A DNA stretch of 64,000 nucleotides. Source: Streptomyces davaonensis JCM 4913 (GTDB lineage: Bacteria > Actinomycetota > Actinomycetes > Streptomycetales > Streptomycetaceae). The stretch is taken from positions 3,816,053 to 3,880,052 of the forward strand of contig NC_020504.1 of assembly GCF_000349325.1 (NCBI RefSeq), given 5' to 3'. The notes below the pieces were generated by a model. It had not been told where the DNA came from and did not search any database. It saw nothing but the letters and a program-made list of their open reading frames with translations. Both the position numbers and the translations under genes were made by a program. Every line of letters begins with the position of its first letter. The stretch's first letter is position 1. Shown here in pieces: positions 8,441 through 16,305 of this stretch.

Positions 8441-9475
8441 TCAGCGGTTGATGGACTGGATTTCCTGGACGACGACGTCCTGGGTGGCGCCGAAAGCACC
8501 GTCGGGCATGTCGCCACCGGCTCCGCCGGTGCCGGTCCAGGTGATCTCCCACGTGACGGTGGCCTGGAGGGGGAAGGTGTCGTCGCCGGAGGAGCGCAGG
8601 TACTTCACGCCGCAGGGCGGAGTCTGGTCAGCCTTGCCCTTGGCGTACGGCTCACCGATGCGGTTGTTGGCGTTGTTGAGCTCGCACACGCCGGACGCGG
8701 GGTAGGTGACCGCGTCCGCCGTACCCGGCTCGATCTTGAGGGACTTCGGCACCGCGGTTGCGGTCGCCTCCAGATTCAGCACTGGTACGGACGCGGTGAC
8801 TGACACCGGCTTGAACTCCGCGCCGTCCAGCCAGGCCCACGTCGGGAGGTTGACCTTCGTGGCGTTCTCGGGGGCGAGGGTGACCTCGGTGCCGGGGACG
8901 CGGATCTCGGCGTAGGCGAGTTCGGCGAGGATCTCGGGGGTTATCGCGTTCTCGATGTCGGCGGGAGGAGCATCACCGGTGTCCACCCAGAAGTACTCGT
9001 CCTCGTAACAGGAGTCCCAACCTGCGGGAAAGTCCTTGTCATTGACGTACGCGCCCCACCAGTAGCCCTTGCCGGCCTTGTCCTTGTTGAAGCCCTTCTT
9101 CTCATCGTTGGCGTTGTACTTCTCGCGCTGCTCGGCGTCCCAGGTATGACCCGTGGAGCCAGCCTCCCAGATCGGCTCCAGGTAGTTCTGGAGCCCTTCG
9201 GGGGTGTACTTCGGGGCGTGCCAACAAGGCGGCGGCGTCCAGGACGTGGTCGAGGTCAGGGCGCCGGTTGATTCGCCGGTGCCGTTCTTGGAGCGGTCGA
9301 ACACGACGCCCCCGACGGTTACGGAAACCTTGTCGCCGTTGGTGTCGGCGCCCTGTTCCGTGTTGCCGTTGTTGTCGTAGCCCCCTCGGGCGAAGGCTGT
9401 CTGGGCAGCGAAGAGTGACGCGCATACGAGCGTCAGGGCCGTTGCGGTCCTCGCTGAGTTCCTTACGGTTGGCAC
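8441..9475 (-). CDS. Secreted protein of unknown function, tad-linked
   Basis: 344 residues. A Sec signal peptide (about 1-30, LTLVCASLFAAQTAFA) leads a mature part with no domain I recognise, rich in Trp, Tyr and acidic residues, with a central block around KGYWWGAYVNDKDFPAGWDSCYEDEYFW and four or more Cys that could form disulfides. The second half (from about 200) looks like a beta-rich Ig-like domain. The start overlaps the stop of the upstream lipoprotein gene by 13 nt, so the two are translated together. Its position at the edge of the tad pilus locus suggests a role in the cell surface or pilus, but this is inference. Confidence 0.78.
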   Translation of the reverse strand: MPTVRNSARTATALTLVCASLFAAQTAFARGGYDNNGNTEQGADTNGDKVSVTVGGVVFDRSKNGTGESTGALTSTTSWTPPPCWHAPKYTPEGLQNYLEPIWEAGSTGHTWDAEQREKYNANDEKKGFNKDKAGKGYWWGAYVNDKDFPAGWDSCYEDEYFWVDTGDAPPADIENAITPEILAELAYAEIRVPGTEVTLAPENATKVNLPTWAWLDGAEFKPVSVTASVPVLNLEATATAVPKSLKIEPGTADAVTYPASGVCELNNANNRIGEPYAKGKADQTPPCGVKYLRSSGDDTFPLQATVTWEITWTGTGGAGGDMPDGAFGATQDVVVQEIQSINR

Positions 9476-10122
9476 GCCTTGTCTCCCCCGTTCGACGCAA
9501 TGTTGGTGGTCTGCCAGACTCCCTGGTCGTTCTTGGTCAGGGTGGTGTTGTACAGCACGTAGGAGTCCGCGGTGGCAGGCGACCTGTCGACCTTCCCGGT
9601 CTTCCGGTCCTTGACGTAGGACTTGCTCTCGTCGGAGCAGTAGGTGACATATGCCTTGTCAGCTCCGGACAGGGTCACCTTGTAGTCGTAGTAGCGGGTC
9701 ACGCCGGTCCACGTGTCGCCACCGTCGATGTACTGCTGCGCGAAAGTGATCGACGACTCCAGGGCTTTGCCCGTGTTGTAGAAGCCGAGCGCCTTCGTGT
9801 CCGTGTTCCCCTCGAAGATCGCTTCGTCGACGGAGTTCACGCTCAGGGCACTGTCAGCGAGCACCGCGTCCTTCGCCGCGTCGCCCGTCTTCTGGTCCTC
9901 GAAGACGTTCTTGGCGTCGGACGGGAAGGTGATCTTCGGCCGGTCACCGGAGTCGGATGCGGCGGCCGTGGGCGACGGGGACTTCTTGCCCCCCGTCTCG
10001 GCTCCCGCGATCTTGTCGTTGTCCTTGTCCTTGGAGCTGTCGTCGCTCCCGCACGCGGACAGCGTCAGGGCCGCTGCGGCGGTCAGCGTGAGCGCTGCGA
10101 GGAGGGTGGGGCGGCGGTTCAC
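9463..10122 (-). CDS. Lipoprotein of unknown function, tad-linked
   Basis: 219 residues from GTG 10122, which has GGGAG 4 nt upstream; the longer ATG 10164 start would put 14 extra residues before the signal. The lipobox is ALTLSAC, followed by a Ser/Asp/Lys linker (about 22-60). The folded part (about 65-219) alternates helix and strand in a way reminiscent of NTF2-like or periplasmic sensor domains, for example GFYNTGKALESSITFAQQ and VTRYYDYKVTLSGADKAYV, but I cannot assign it. It is the first gene of a two-gene unit with the secreted protein, with overlapping stop and start. Confidence 0.78.
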   Translation of the reverse strand: MNRRPTLLAALTLTAAAALTLSACGSDDSSKDKDNDKIAGAETGGKKSPSPTAAASDSGDRPKITFPSDAKNVFEDQKTGDAAKDAVLADSALSVNSVDEAIFEGNTDTKALGFYNTGKALESSITFAQQYIDGGDTWTGVTRYYDYKVTLSGADKAYVTYCSDESKSYVKDRKTGKVDRSPATADSYVLYNTTLTKNDQGVWQTTNIASNGGDKACQP

Positions 10123-10352
10123 GGTCGGCTCCCAGTGAGACGAGACTTCTCTTGAGCGAAGCAACGCTATCCAGCGTCTCGCGGTGACACCAGGGCGATG
10201 CTCGTCAACTGACGGGATCTATGAGTCCAAATCAACCAATGAGACGTCGATTCGGCCCGTAACGGTTCCGTAACACGGTGCCGGATGTACCGCGCAACTC
10301 GGCGAGCGAGCCATTCCACTTATGAACATGCAAAGGAGAGCCACCGTCAGCA

Positions 10353-10769
10353 GTGATGCGTAGCACTGTCCGGATCGGGGAGATCCTCGTCATGAGGCAG
10401 CAATGGCGCGACGGAGTCGGGAAGTTGGTCGTCCAGGGGGCGGCAGGGGACGTCGGTCTGCCTCTGGAGATCGCCTCGTCCTATCGCGCCCGGACTCGGG
10501 GACTCCTCGGGCGGGACGCCGTGGACGGGGTTCTCCTGCTCTCCCCCGCCAACAGCATCCACACGATCGGCATGCGGATCCCCATCGATGTCGCGTACCT
10601 CGATCGGCGGTTGAACGTCCTCGCCGTGCGCACCATGAAGCCCGGGCGCCTTGGGCTGCCCAGGCTGCGCGCTCGGCATGTGCTGGAGGCCGAGGCCGGG
10701 GCCATGGTGGGGTGGGGGCTGCGCGTGGGCGTGCGGGTGGTGGTCGAGGTCGACGGCGACGTGGGGTGA
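10353..10769 (+). CDS. DUF192 family protein
   Basis: 138-residue DUF192 protein: SSYRARTRGLLGRDAVDG, then the signature SIHTIGMRIPIDVAYLDRRLNVLAV. DUF192 is a small beta-barrel family of unknown function, here without a signal peptide. GTG 10353 and ATG 10356 are equally possible; AAGGAGAG lies 13 nt upstream, slightly far, and ATG 10392 cannot be excluded. Streptomyces tad loci often carry such a gene beside the pilus genes. Confidence 0.8.
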   Translation: MMRSTVRIGEILVMRQQWRDGVGKLVVQGAAGDVGLPLEIASSYRARTRGLLGRDAVDGVLLLSPANSIHTIGMRIPIDVAYLDRRLNVLAVRTMKPGRLGLPRLRARHVLEAEAGAMVGWGLRVGVRVVVEVDGDVG

Positions 10770-10943
10770 GCGGCCATCGGGTTACCGCGGTGGCGTTTCT
10801 CCGGCGCCGGACATCTACATCCCCGGTCGGAAGTTCACGGTCGAGACCTACTGCGGGGCTACTTCATCGACGTACAGTTCCGGCCGACCGTGTCGCTGTT
10901 CAGCTCGTATCAGGGCCGCCCCACGCCCCCCTTGGGAGAACAC

Positions 10944-11219
10944 ATGAAGCGCACCCTCACGGTGCTGGTCGCTCTCGCCGCGCTCACCGTGCCGCTGGCT
11001 GGTTGCAGTGACAGCAAGGACGTCACCGGAACCGTCGTCGACAAGGAGACGGACCAGGAGTGCTCGAAGTCGAAGAAAAAGAAGAAGAGAAGCTGCCACA
11101 CCGAGTATGAGCTGACCGTCCGCACCAAGAACGGAGACCGTACCGAAGTCGACGTCGACAGCGACGACTACAACGCCTGCTCCACTGGTGCGCAGTACCC
11201 AAAGTGCACGAAGAGTTGA
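10944..11219 (+). CDS. Small lipoprotein
   Basis: 91 residues. Signal with lipobox VPLAGC (Cys about 21), then an acidic/basic mature part with a run of five lysines (KSKKKKKRSC) and five further cysteines, likely disulfide-bonded. ATG 10944 has GGGAGAA 3-4 nt upstream. No family recognised. Last gene before a 450-base gap. Confidence 0.75.
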   Translation: MKRTLTVLVALAALTVPLAGCSDSKDVTGTVVDKETDQECSKSKKKKKRSCHTEYELTVRTKNGDRTEVDVDSDDYNACSTGAQYPKCTKS

Positions 11220-11666
11220 AAACCCCGGTCAACCGCCACACGATTACGGCCCTCGCCCCGGAACTCCTTGCACCGCGGACCCACGGCGGGTCTATCGGGC
11301 GCTGGACTTGAGGCTTGTGATGAGGGTGGTGAAGGCGTCAGCGGGAACGGAGAGTTGGGCGCGGGTCATCCCGGAGATCGAGGGGGAGGGGGGAAGGCGC
11401 CGCGTGTGACGGTGACCGCTGCCGCGTGGTTGCCTTCCTCGGCGCTATCAAGTGACCGTTGGGCCGCCCGCTCCCTTGCCAGGGTCGTGCCTCCACGGCC
11501 CGGCCTCAAGGGCGCTACGCGTCGCCTACGGCGATGGACCTCCGGCCCACCCTTGACCCCGGTCCGCTCCAGCACAGGGAAGAAGCGAGCGGCCCACTCC
11601 AGGAGTACGGCACCGCCCTTCTTCCATTCAGTTCTGCAACTCCAAGGGTTCCAGGCAGACCGGGAT
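11220..11666. other. Gene-poor gap, possible decayed coding sequence
   Basis: 447 bases with no convincing gene. On the minus strand a short frame ending at about 11299 reads MTRAQLSVPADAFTTLITSLK before its stop; it has coding-like composition but is only about 25 codons long, so it may be the tail of a decayed gene. The remainder reads like coding-derived sequence with interrupted frames. Confidence 0.4.
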
Positions 11667-12026
11667 TCATAGACGATCTAGCGAGGCAAGCAGTTCTTGT
11701 AGGTCTCGGGTGAGCAGCAAGTCGTAACGGCCCAAGGCGGTCAGGTTCTCGAAGATTTGGCGGGCCGTCGTCTCCTGGCGCTCCAGGTTCGTGTCGAAGT
11801 CCCTGATGGTGACCAGGGAGTCGTAGCGCTCCAACGGCATGCCGTGGTCGCCCTCGTACTCGTGGGTGAACTCGACCTCGACCGCCGCGTATCCGAGATT
11901 TCCCGCACGGTCGACGAACTCGTCGTCGGCCGGCCTCAGCTCCACACCGCATGCCGTGGAGACGTCCTGGACCAGCCGTTCCCGCGGAAATCCAGGGCGA
12001 GCAAAGATGTAGTGGTACTCACTCAT
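11667..12026 (-). CDS. Conserved hypothetical protein
   Basis: 119-residue soluble protein without signal peptide (begins MSEYHYIFARPGFPRERLVQ). Composition is normal for a real protein: alternating strands and helices, many acidic residues, ending in a helix DLLLTRDLQELLASLDRL. No family recognised. It lies 42 bases downstream of the OmpA-like gene on the same strand, so it may be the last gene of the tad transcript, though it has no obvious pilus role. Confidence 0.65.
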   Translation of the reverse strand: MSEYHYIFARPGFPRERLVQDVSTACGVELRPADDEFVDRAGNLGYAAVEVEFTHEYEGDHGMPLERYDSLVTIRDFDTNLERQETTARQIFENLTALGRYDLLLTRDLQELLASLDRL

Positions 12027-12068
12027 GCCTAACCCCCGCGCACACCCTGGGACAGCGTCGCGTCCTCG

Positions 12069-12701
12069 TCAGCTCTCTGAGCGCGGGAAGCTGACCTCCA
12101 CCCTTCGGTTCTTCTTGCGGCTGGCCTCTGTTGTGTTGGAGGCGATGGGGTACTGCTCGCCGTAGCCGCGGACCTCGTAGGTGATGTTGGGGTCGTTCAG
12201 TTCGGATTTGAGGATGTCTTCTACGGCGTTGGCTCGCTGTTTGGAAAGGACGTCGCCGTGGGCCGATGAGCCCAGGTCGTCCGTGAAGCCGAAGACTCGG
12301 ATCTTCGTCGCGTTCTGAGTTTTGATTTCCTCCGCGATCGCTGCGATTCGAGCCTTTGCCTCGCCGTTCAGTTTTGCGCTGTCCTTCGGGAACAGGACCT
12401 CCGCCTGGAGCGCGAACTTCACGTCCGCGTTCGTGTCCTCGCGGCGTTCGTCGCCGCTCTGGTCTTCGACGACCTGCTTGATGTCCAGCACCTTGGCTTC
12501 GGCGAGCGTGGCGCCCTCGGGGAGCTTCAGGTCCGGGTCGTTGGGATCGACTTCGACCGGGGCGGTGGCGGTGGCTTCGGTGCCTGGGGGGACGCTGGGG
12601 TTGTCGTCGGCGTAGGCAGGCACAGCGCCGATGAGATTCGTGACTGTCATCACCGAGGTGGCAGCCAGGATCAGAGGCAGGCGGGGCGAGGTATGTGTCA
12701 T
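12069..12701 (-). CDS. OmpA-family peptidoglycan-binding protein, tad-linked
   Basis: 210 residues with a signal peptide (cleavage after VPAYA) and a C-terminal OmpA domain (about 95-205). The hallmarks are visible: RVFGFTDDLGSSAHGDVLSKQRANAV and the terminal RRVEVSF. OmpA domains bind diaminopimelate in peptidoglycan, so in this Gram-positive cell it probably tethers something to the wall, perhaps the pilus base. ATG 12701 follows the upstream stop by 8 nt; a GTG at 12713 overlapping that stop (GTGA) is an alternative. Codon use is noticeably more A/T-rich at third positions than in flanking genes. Confidence 0.88.
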   Translation of the reverse strand: MTHTSPRLPLILAATSVMTVTNLIGAVPAYADDNPSVPPGTEATATAPVEVDPNDPDLKLPEGATLAEAKVLDIKQVVEDQSGDERREDTNADVKFALQAEVLFPKDSAKLNGEAKARIAAIAEEIKTQNATKIRVFGFTDDLGSSAHGDVLSKQRANAVEDILKSELNDPNITYEVRGYGEQYPIASNTTEASRKKNRRVEVSFPRSES

Positions 12702-12709
12702 GTAGGGCG

Positions 12710-13288
12710 TCACCCAGAGATCGTGATGTCTGCGGGGGCGAACATCGGCAACTGGAAGGCAACTTCGGCCACGTCATTCGGCGGCGCGGGGAACTGCATG
12801 AACACGGGGATGGTTTCACCAGACTTGATGGACGTTATGCCCGTGGTCGTGAGAGGGCGGCCGTCCGTGTCTCGCAGCACGTAGTAGCGCTTCTTCCCCT
12901 TGGAATCGACCAGAGTGGCCCCGCCGAGAGAGCGACCGTTTCTAATGATCTCAGTTTCATTGCCGCTCAACTGGGCTGGCAGCGCCAAGGTCTTGTCACC
13001 ATCGTTCTTCAGGGTGCCGCTCACCGTGACAAACCCACCCGAGTCACGCTGAGCGGTGGTGAGCTGCAGGAGTAGTCCGTCCGGCCCCTTCAGCTCAGCC
13101 AAGGGCTCGCCCGCGTCGCCTTCCTGGGGACTGGGCGCGGATCCACCATTCTCTGGGGCCGACGCTGAAGGCTTGGCCTTCGGGTCGTCGTCCCCGCCGC
13201 CGCAGCCGGCCACACCGAGGGCCAGACCGGTCGCGAGAGTCAGTGCGACCATCCCCCTACGGGCCTCCGTAGTGAACCGAATGCTCAT
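12710..13288 (-). CDS. Lipoprotein, DUF4352-like, tad-linked
   Basis: 192 residues from ATG 13288 (GAAGGAAG about 12 nt upstream). Lipobox LGVAGC, then a Gly/Asp/Pro/Ser linker and a beta-rich domain from about 60 with a central TVSGTLKNDGDKTLALPAQ motif, like the immunoglobulin-type DUF4352/telomeric repeat-binding fold found in many Gram-positive lipoproteins. Sits between tadG and the OmpA-like gene and is translated in series with both, so a role at the outer side of the pilus machine is reasonable but unproven. Confidence 0.78.
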   Translation of the reverse strand: MSIRFTTEARRGMVALTLATGLALGVAGCGGGDDDPKAKPSASAPENGGSAPSPQEGDAGEPLAELKGPDGLLLQLTTAQRDSGGFVTVSGTLKNDGDKTLALPAQLSGNETEIIRNGRSLGGATLVDSKGKKRYYVLRDTDGRPLTTTGITSIKSGETIPVFMQFPAPPNDVAEVAFQLPMFAPADITISG

Positions 13289-13322
13289 GCCTATGCTTCC
13301 TTCATCGCTCGTTGTTCGCTTA

Positions 13323-13916
13323 TCAGTCAGCCAAGTGGACATCGAAGAGATCCTCGGGCTCTGGCAGTTCCGCCAAGTCCTCCGGATCCAGAACCCAATC
13401 CTTGTCCTTGCAGGTCAACTGCGGCAGCACGTCGTCTCCGGCATCCTCGTCCGGCAGCTTGAACGTGCAGCGGGGCTCGATCACGGCGATGGCGGACGCC
13501 TTTGAGTACACGTCTTCCGTGCCAGGGACGATGGACTCGCCGACGGACTTGTCCGTCTCAACTGCGACCTCGTACTCCAATAGCCCGGGATCACATCCTG
13601 TTATGTGGGCGTCGTTCTGCACCGCTAGTTGATCCGCTCGCCAGCACGAAGGCTCAAGTCCGGGCGCGTAGCCGTCAAAGATGTCTTGCCACTGCGGCGG
13701 GTCGAGTACGGCTTCCACCCACTTGCCGGCAAGTTGATCCCGGGTGTCCTGCGCTGCCGCCAGTGCCGCAGCGTCAGCGGCGGTCTGGGCGCCGTTCCGA
13801 TTCGCGCCAGCCTGACCGACCGCAAGGTAAGCGAACGCGAGAAAGAGCAGACCTCCCACCACCGTGATGTAGATGGGGAACGCCTGCCCTGTGTCGCCGT
13901 ACCTACGCGGCCGCAT
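13323..13916 (-). CDS. TadG-like pilus assembly protein (TadE/TadG family)
   Basis: 197 residues. One N-terminal membrane segment in the pseudopilin-like arrangement GQAFPIYITVVGGLLFLAFAYLAVGQAGANRNGAQTAADAAALAAA (Gly-Gln before the hydrophobic stretch), the signature of the Flp pilus helicase-subunit family TadE/G; the rest is extracellular, acidic and Cys-containing. The ATG overlaps the flp stop as TGATG, so translation is coupled to the pilin gene. Much shorter than proteobacterial TadG, as is normal in Streptomyces. Confidence 0.85.
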   Translation of the reverse strand: MRPRRYGDTGQAFPIYITVVGGLLFLAFAYLAVGQAGANRNGAQTAADAAALAAAQDTRDQLAGKWVEAVLDPPQWQDIFDGYAPGLEPSCWRADQLAVQNDAHITGCDPGLLEYEVAVETDKSVGESIVPGTEDVYSKASAIAVIEPRCTFKLPDEDAGDDVLPQLTCKDKDWVLDPEDLAELPEPEDLFDVHLAD

Positions 13917-14080
13917 CAGCCCCCGGTAACTTCGATGATCTTTTCGGTAATCGCGTTGTAAATCGTCTGCCCGATGTCCGTCCCCGTAATAGCCAAAACA
14001 ATCGCAACCACCACCGCAATGATCCCCAGGTACTCCACCGCAGTCTGGCCCTTGTCGTTCAGGTTGGGGCGGTAGTTCAT
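13916..14080 (-). CDS. flp: Flp pilin
   Basis: 54-residue major Flp/Tad pilin. The leader ends DKG, and the mature part would start QTAVEYLGIIAVV, placing Glu at +5 and Tyr at +6 exactly as in Flp prepilins cleaved by a TadV-type peptidase; a single hydrophobic helix and a short polar tail follow. ATG 14080 has GGGA 7-8 nt upstream. No prepilin peptidase gene is present in this window, so processing must rely on one elsewhere. The gene is separated from the response regulator by about 104 bases, which may give it its own promoter for high expression. Confidence 0.93.
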   Translation of the reverse strand: MNYRPNLNDKGQTAVEYLGIIAVVVAIVLAITGTDIGQTIYNAITEKIIEVTGG

Positions 14081-14152
14081 GGCGGTTCCCTTCGGTTGCG
14101 GGTGTGGTGGCCGCACCGTAGGGCGGGGTGGGGTGGGAGGGGGAGGGTCCGG

Positions 14153-14170
14153 GGGCCCACAAGCGGGCCC
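14153..14170 (-). terminator. Possible hairpin between response regulator and flp
   Basis: GGGCCC repeated at 14153-14158 and 14165-14170, self-complementary with a 6-base loop; on the minus strand it is followed by a pyrimidine-rich tract. Could partially terminate or stabilise the transcript ahead of flp. Confidence 0.3.
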
Positions 14171-14184
14171 AAAGGCGGGGCATG

Positions 14185-14931
14185 TCAGGTCACCCCCAGC
14201 CATTTGGCGGTGGCCTGGGCCCTGGTGGTGCTGTGGAGCTTGGCGAAGATGCGGTTGATGTGGTTCTTGACCGTCTTCTCGCTGATGAAGCACGTGGCGG
14301 CGATCTGATGGTTCGTCATGCCGGACGCGATGAGGTCCATGATCTCCGCCTCCCTCGTGCTCAGTTGGAATCTCTTCCTACCGGAGGACTGTCCCATACT
14401 TGGTTGCACTTGCGAAAGGGGGGAGGCTTTATTTGGGGTTGGAGCGGGTGGTTCCATATGCGGATGCGAATCCGTCGATCTGCGTAGTTGCGTCAGCAGT
14501 GCCTCCGCCGCCGTTGCCGTGAAGTGCGGCTTGCCCTCGTTCAGGCCCCGTACCGCCTCCACCAGTTCCGCCGCCGTGAACTCGCCGTGGACCAAGTAGC
14601 CGTTGGCTCCTCGCCGCAGAGCCTCCTCCACCGTTTCCGATTCCCTGCTGTACGTCAGCATCATCACGGGGGCCAGCTTCACCAGGTACGGGAGCGCCGC
14701 TATGCCGTCCACTCCTGGCATCTGGACGTCCAGGAGGACCACGTCCGGGCGGTGGCGCCGGGCCGCCTCGTAGGCCTCGCGGCCGTCCGCCGCCTCCGCT
14801 ACTACCTTGATGTCCTCTCGGCCGGAAAGCAGCGCTGTCAGGCCCGCTCGCACTACCGGGTTGTCGTCCGCGACCACTACCCGTAGGGGCTTGGTCGCGG
14901 ATTCGGGCGTGGGGAAGTCGGGGTGTGTCAT
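14185..14931 (-). CDS. Response regulator, NarL/LuxR type, in tad locus
   Basis: 248 residues: receiver domain (about 16-130) with acidic pocket D22/D23, phospho-acceptor D68 in VVLLDVQMPG and conserved Thr/Lys-equivalent positions in MLTYSRES; an unusually long polar linker (about 155-185); and a C-terminal LuxR helix-turn-helix (about 188-248, STREAEIMDLIASGMTNHQIA...SEKTVKNHI). The start lies 4 nt after the histidine kinase stop. Its place between the secretion genes and flp makes direct control of flp the simplest inference. Confidence 0.93.
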   Translation of the reverse strand: MTHPDFPTPESATKPLRVVVADDNPVVRAGLTALLSGREDIKVVAEAADGREAYEAARRHRPDVVLLDVQMPGVDGIAALPYLVKLAPVMMLTYSRESETVEEALRRGANGYLVHGEFTAAELVEAVRGLNEGKPHFTATAAEALLTQLRRSTDSHPHMEPPAPTPNKASPLSQVQPSMGQSSGRKRFQLSTREAEIMDLIASGMTNHQIAATCFISEKTVKNHINRIFAKLHSTTRAQATAKWLGVT

Positions 14932-14935
14932 GCCG

Positions 14936-16303
14936 TCATGTCCTTCGCGCCGCCGATGGGAGTTCCAATGGGAGTTCCAATGGGAGTTCCAGGAGGACTT
15001 CCGTGCCTTTTGCGTGGTCGCCGCGGCCCATGCGGATACGGGCGCCCACCGACGCGGCTCGTTCGACCATGCCGATCAGGCCGAAGTGACCTGCACTGCG
15101 AAGCTGTTCGAGGGTGGTGTCCGAGGGGAGGCCCCGGCCGTCGTCGTACACGCTGATGCGGAGTAGGCCGCCGTGGACTCCCGCTCGGACGTTCACCTTC
15201 GTCGGGGTCGCATGGCGGTGGGCGTTCTCCATCGCCTCCGCTGCGATCGAGAGGACGTGGCGGGTCACCGCCGGGGGCAGGGGCGGGGGTGCCTCCTTGG
15301 GACTTGTGGGGTGGTACGTCGCCAGGACTCCCGTACGGGTTGCGAAGGCCCTTGTACGTGACTCCAGTTCCTCGAAGACGTCCCTCGTCGCGACACAATC
15401 GCGCCTCAAGTCCGTCAGCAGCTCTCGCGATTCCGTTGCCGCCCTGCGCGTGGCCCTTGCCACCAGCTCCGCCTGTTCCTTGATCAGGGTGGGGTTCAGG
15501 GTCGCCTTCGTCGCGGATGCCGATGCCGCCAGGCCGTCCGCCGCCAAGGCCACTCCGTGCAAGGTCTTCGCCACCGAGTCGTGCATCTCCCTTGCCAGGC
15601 GGGCCCGTTCTGCTGCCACTGCCTCTGCTGCCGCCAAGCGGGCCCTTGTTGTCGTCAGGGCCTGGGTCGCCTCGCCGAAGCGGAGCATCAGGTTGCGGAG
15701 TGCTGAGCCTGCCGCGCCTGTGATCACGCAGAAGCCGGGGAGCAGGAGCTTCTCCGCGAGGGTTGAATGCGCCTCCGCTGTTGTGGCGTAGACGAGGAGG
15801 AGGATCAGGGACTGGAGGCTGGCGAACACCGCCGCCGCTCGGTAGCCGTACGCGATGCCTGCCAGCAGCGGCGTGCAGACACTTACGTACGCCAGGGGGG
15901 TGTCCGGGCCCGCCGAGATCAATAGCAGGGCGCCGAACAGAGTGTCCGCTGCCAGGAGGGTGGGGTGGCGGAGGAGGAGGGGGCCGAAGCGTTCCCAGTC
16001 TCTGAAGAGGACGTAGCTGGCCATGAAGGTCGCTACCGTCGCCGCGCCTACCAGGCGCGTCCCCAGGCCGGGGGCGGCGTTCAGCAGGGCCGCGGGGGCG
16101 GAGAGGGCGAGCATGGCCAGGCGGAAGGCGAAGACCATGCGGGTGGTTGCCTGCAAAGCGTTTATCTGGAGGGTGATCGTCGGGTCCTTGGACGGTCCAA
16201 CCGACGCCGCCGGAAGCGCCTCCTCCAACCCCTGCGGCGCGTTCAGATCCCTCGGTGTCGTCAGGGTCACCCTCAACCCCCTCACGGGCATTCCGATTCC
16301 CAT
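14936..16303 (-). CDS. Sensor histidine kinase (HisKA_3 type), tad locus
   Basis: 455 residues. About five or six membrane segments (55-200) with little extracellular mass, so it senses something in or near the membrane. Dimerisation helix with phospho-accepting H241 in LAREMHDSVAKTLHG, then a HATPase domain with N-box EAMENAHRHA (about 356-365), DDGRG (387-391) and GHFGLIGM (405-412). ATG 16303 follows the tadC stop by 2 nt with GGGGGAG upstream, so it is in the tad operon. The extreme C-terminus is a tandem LELP repeat. Cognate partner is the adjacent response regulator. Confidence 0.92.
   Translation of the reverse strand: MGIGMPVRGLRVTLTTPRDLNAPQGLEEALPAASVGPSKDPTITLQINALQATTRMVFAFRLAMLALSAPAALLNAAPGLGTRLVGAATVATFMASYVLFRDWERFGPLLLRHPTLLAADTLFGALLLISAGPDTPLAYVSVCTPLLAGIAYGYRAAAVFASLQSLILLLVYATTAEAHSTLAEKLLLPGFCVITGAAGSALRNLMLRFGEATQALTTTRARLAAAEAVAAERARLAREMHDSVAKTLHGVALAADGLAASASATKATLNPTLIKEQAELVARATRRAATESRELLTDLRRDCVATRDVFEELESRTRAFATRTGVLATYHPTSPKEAPPPLPPAVTRHVLSIAAEAMENAHRHATPTKVNVRAGVHGGLLRISVYDDGRGLPSDTTLEQLRSAGHFGLIGMVERAASVGARIRMGRGDHAKGTEVLLELPLELPLELPSAARRT
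14956..14991. repeat. Three tandem 12-bp repeats at the kinase 3' end
   Basis: The unit ATGGGAGTTCCA occurs three times in perfect tandem, encoding (minus strand) the repeated residues LELP at positions about 438-449 of the kinase. In-frame slippage would change the tail by four residues per unit without altering the catalytic domain. Confidence 0.9.
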
Positions 16304-16305
16304 CC

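Noticed and set aside
11278..11380. A small minus-strand frame starting MTRAQLSVPADAFTTLITS
   Set aside because: Only about 25 codons with no ribosome binding site; kept as possible remnant in the gap note.
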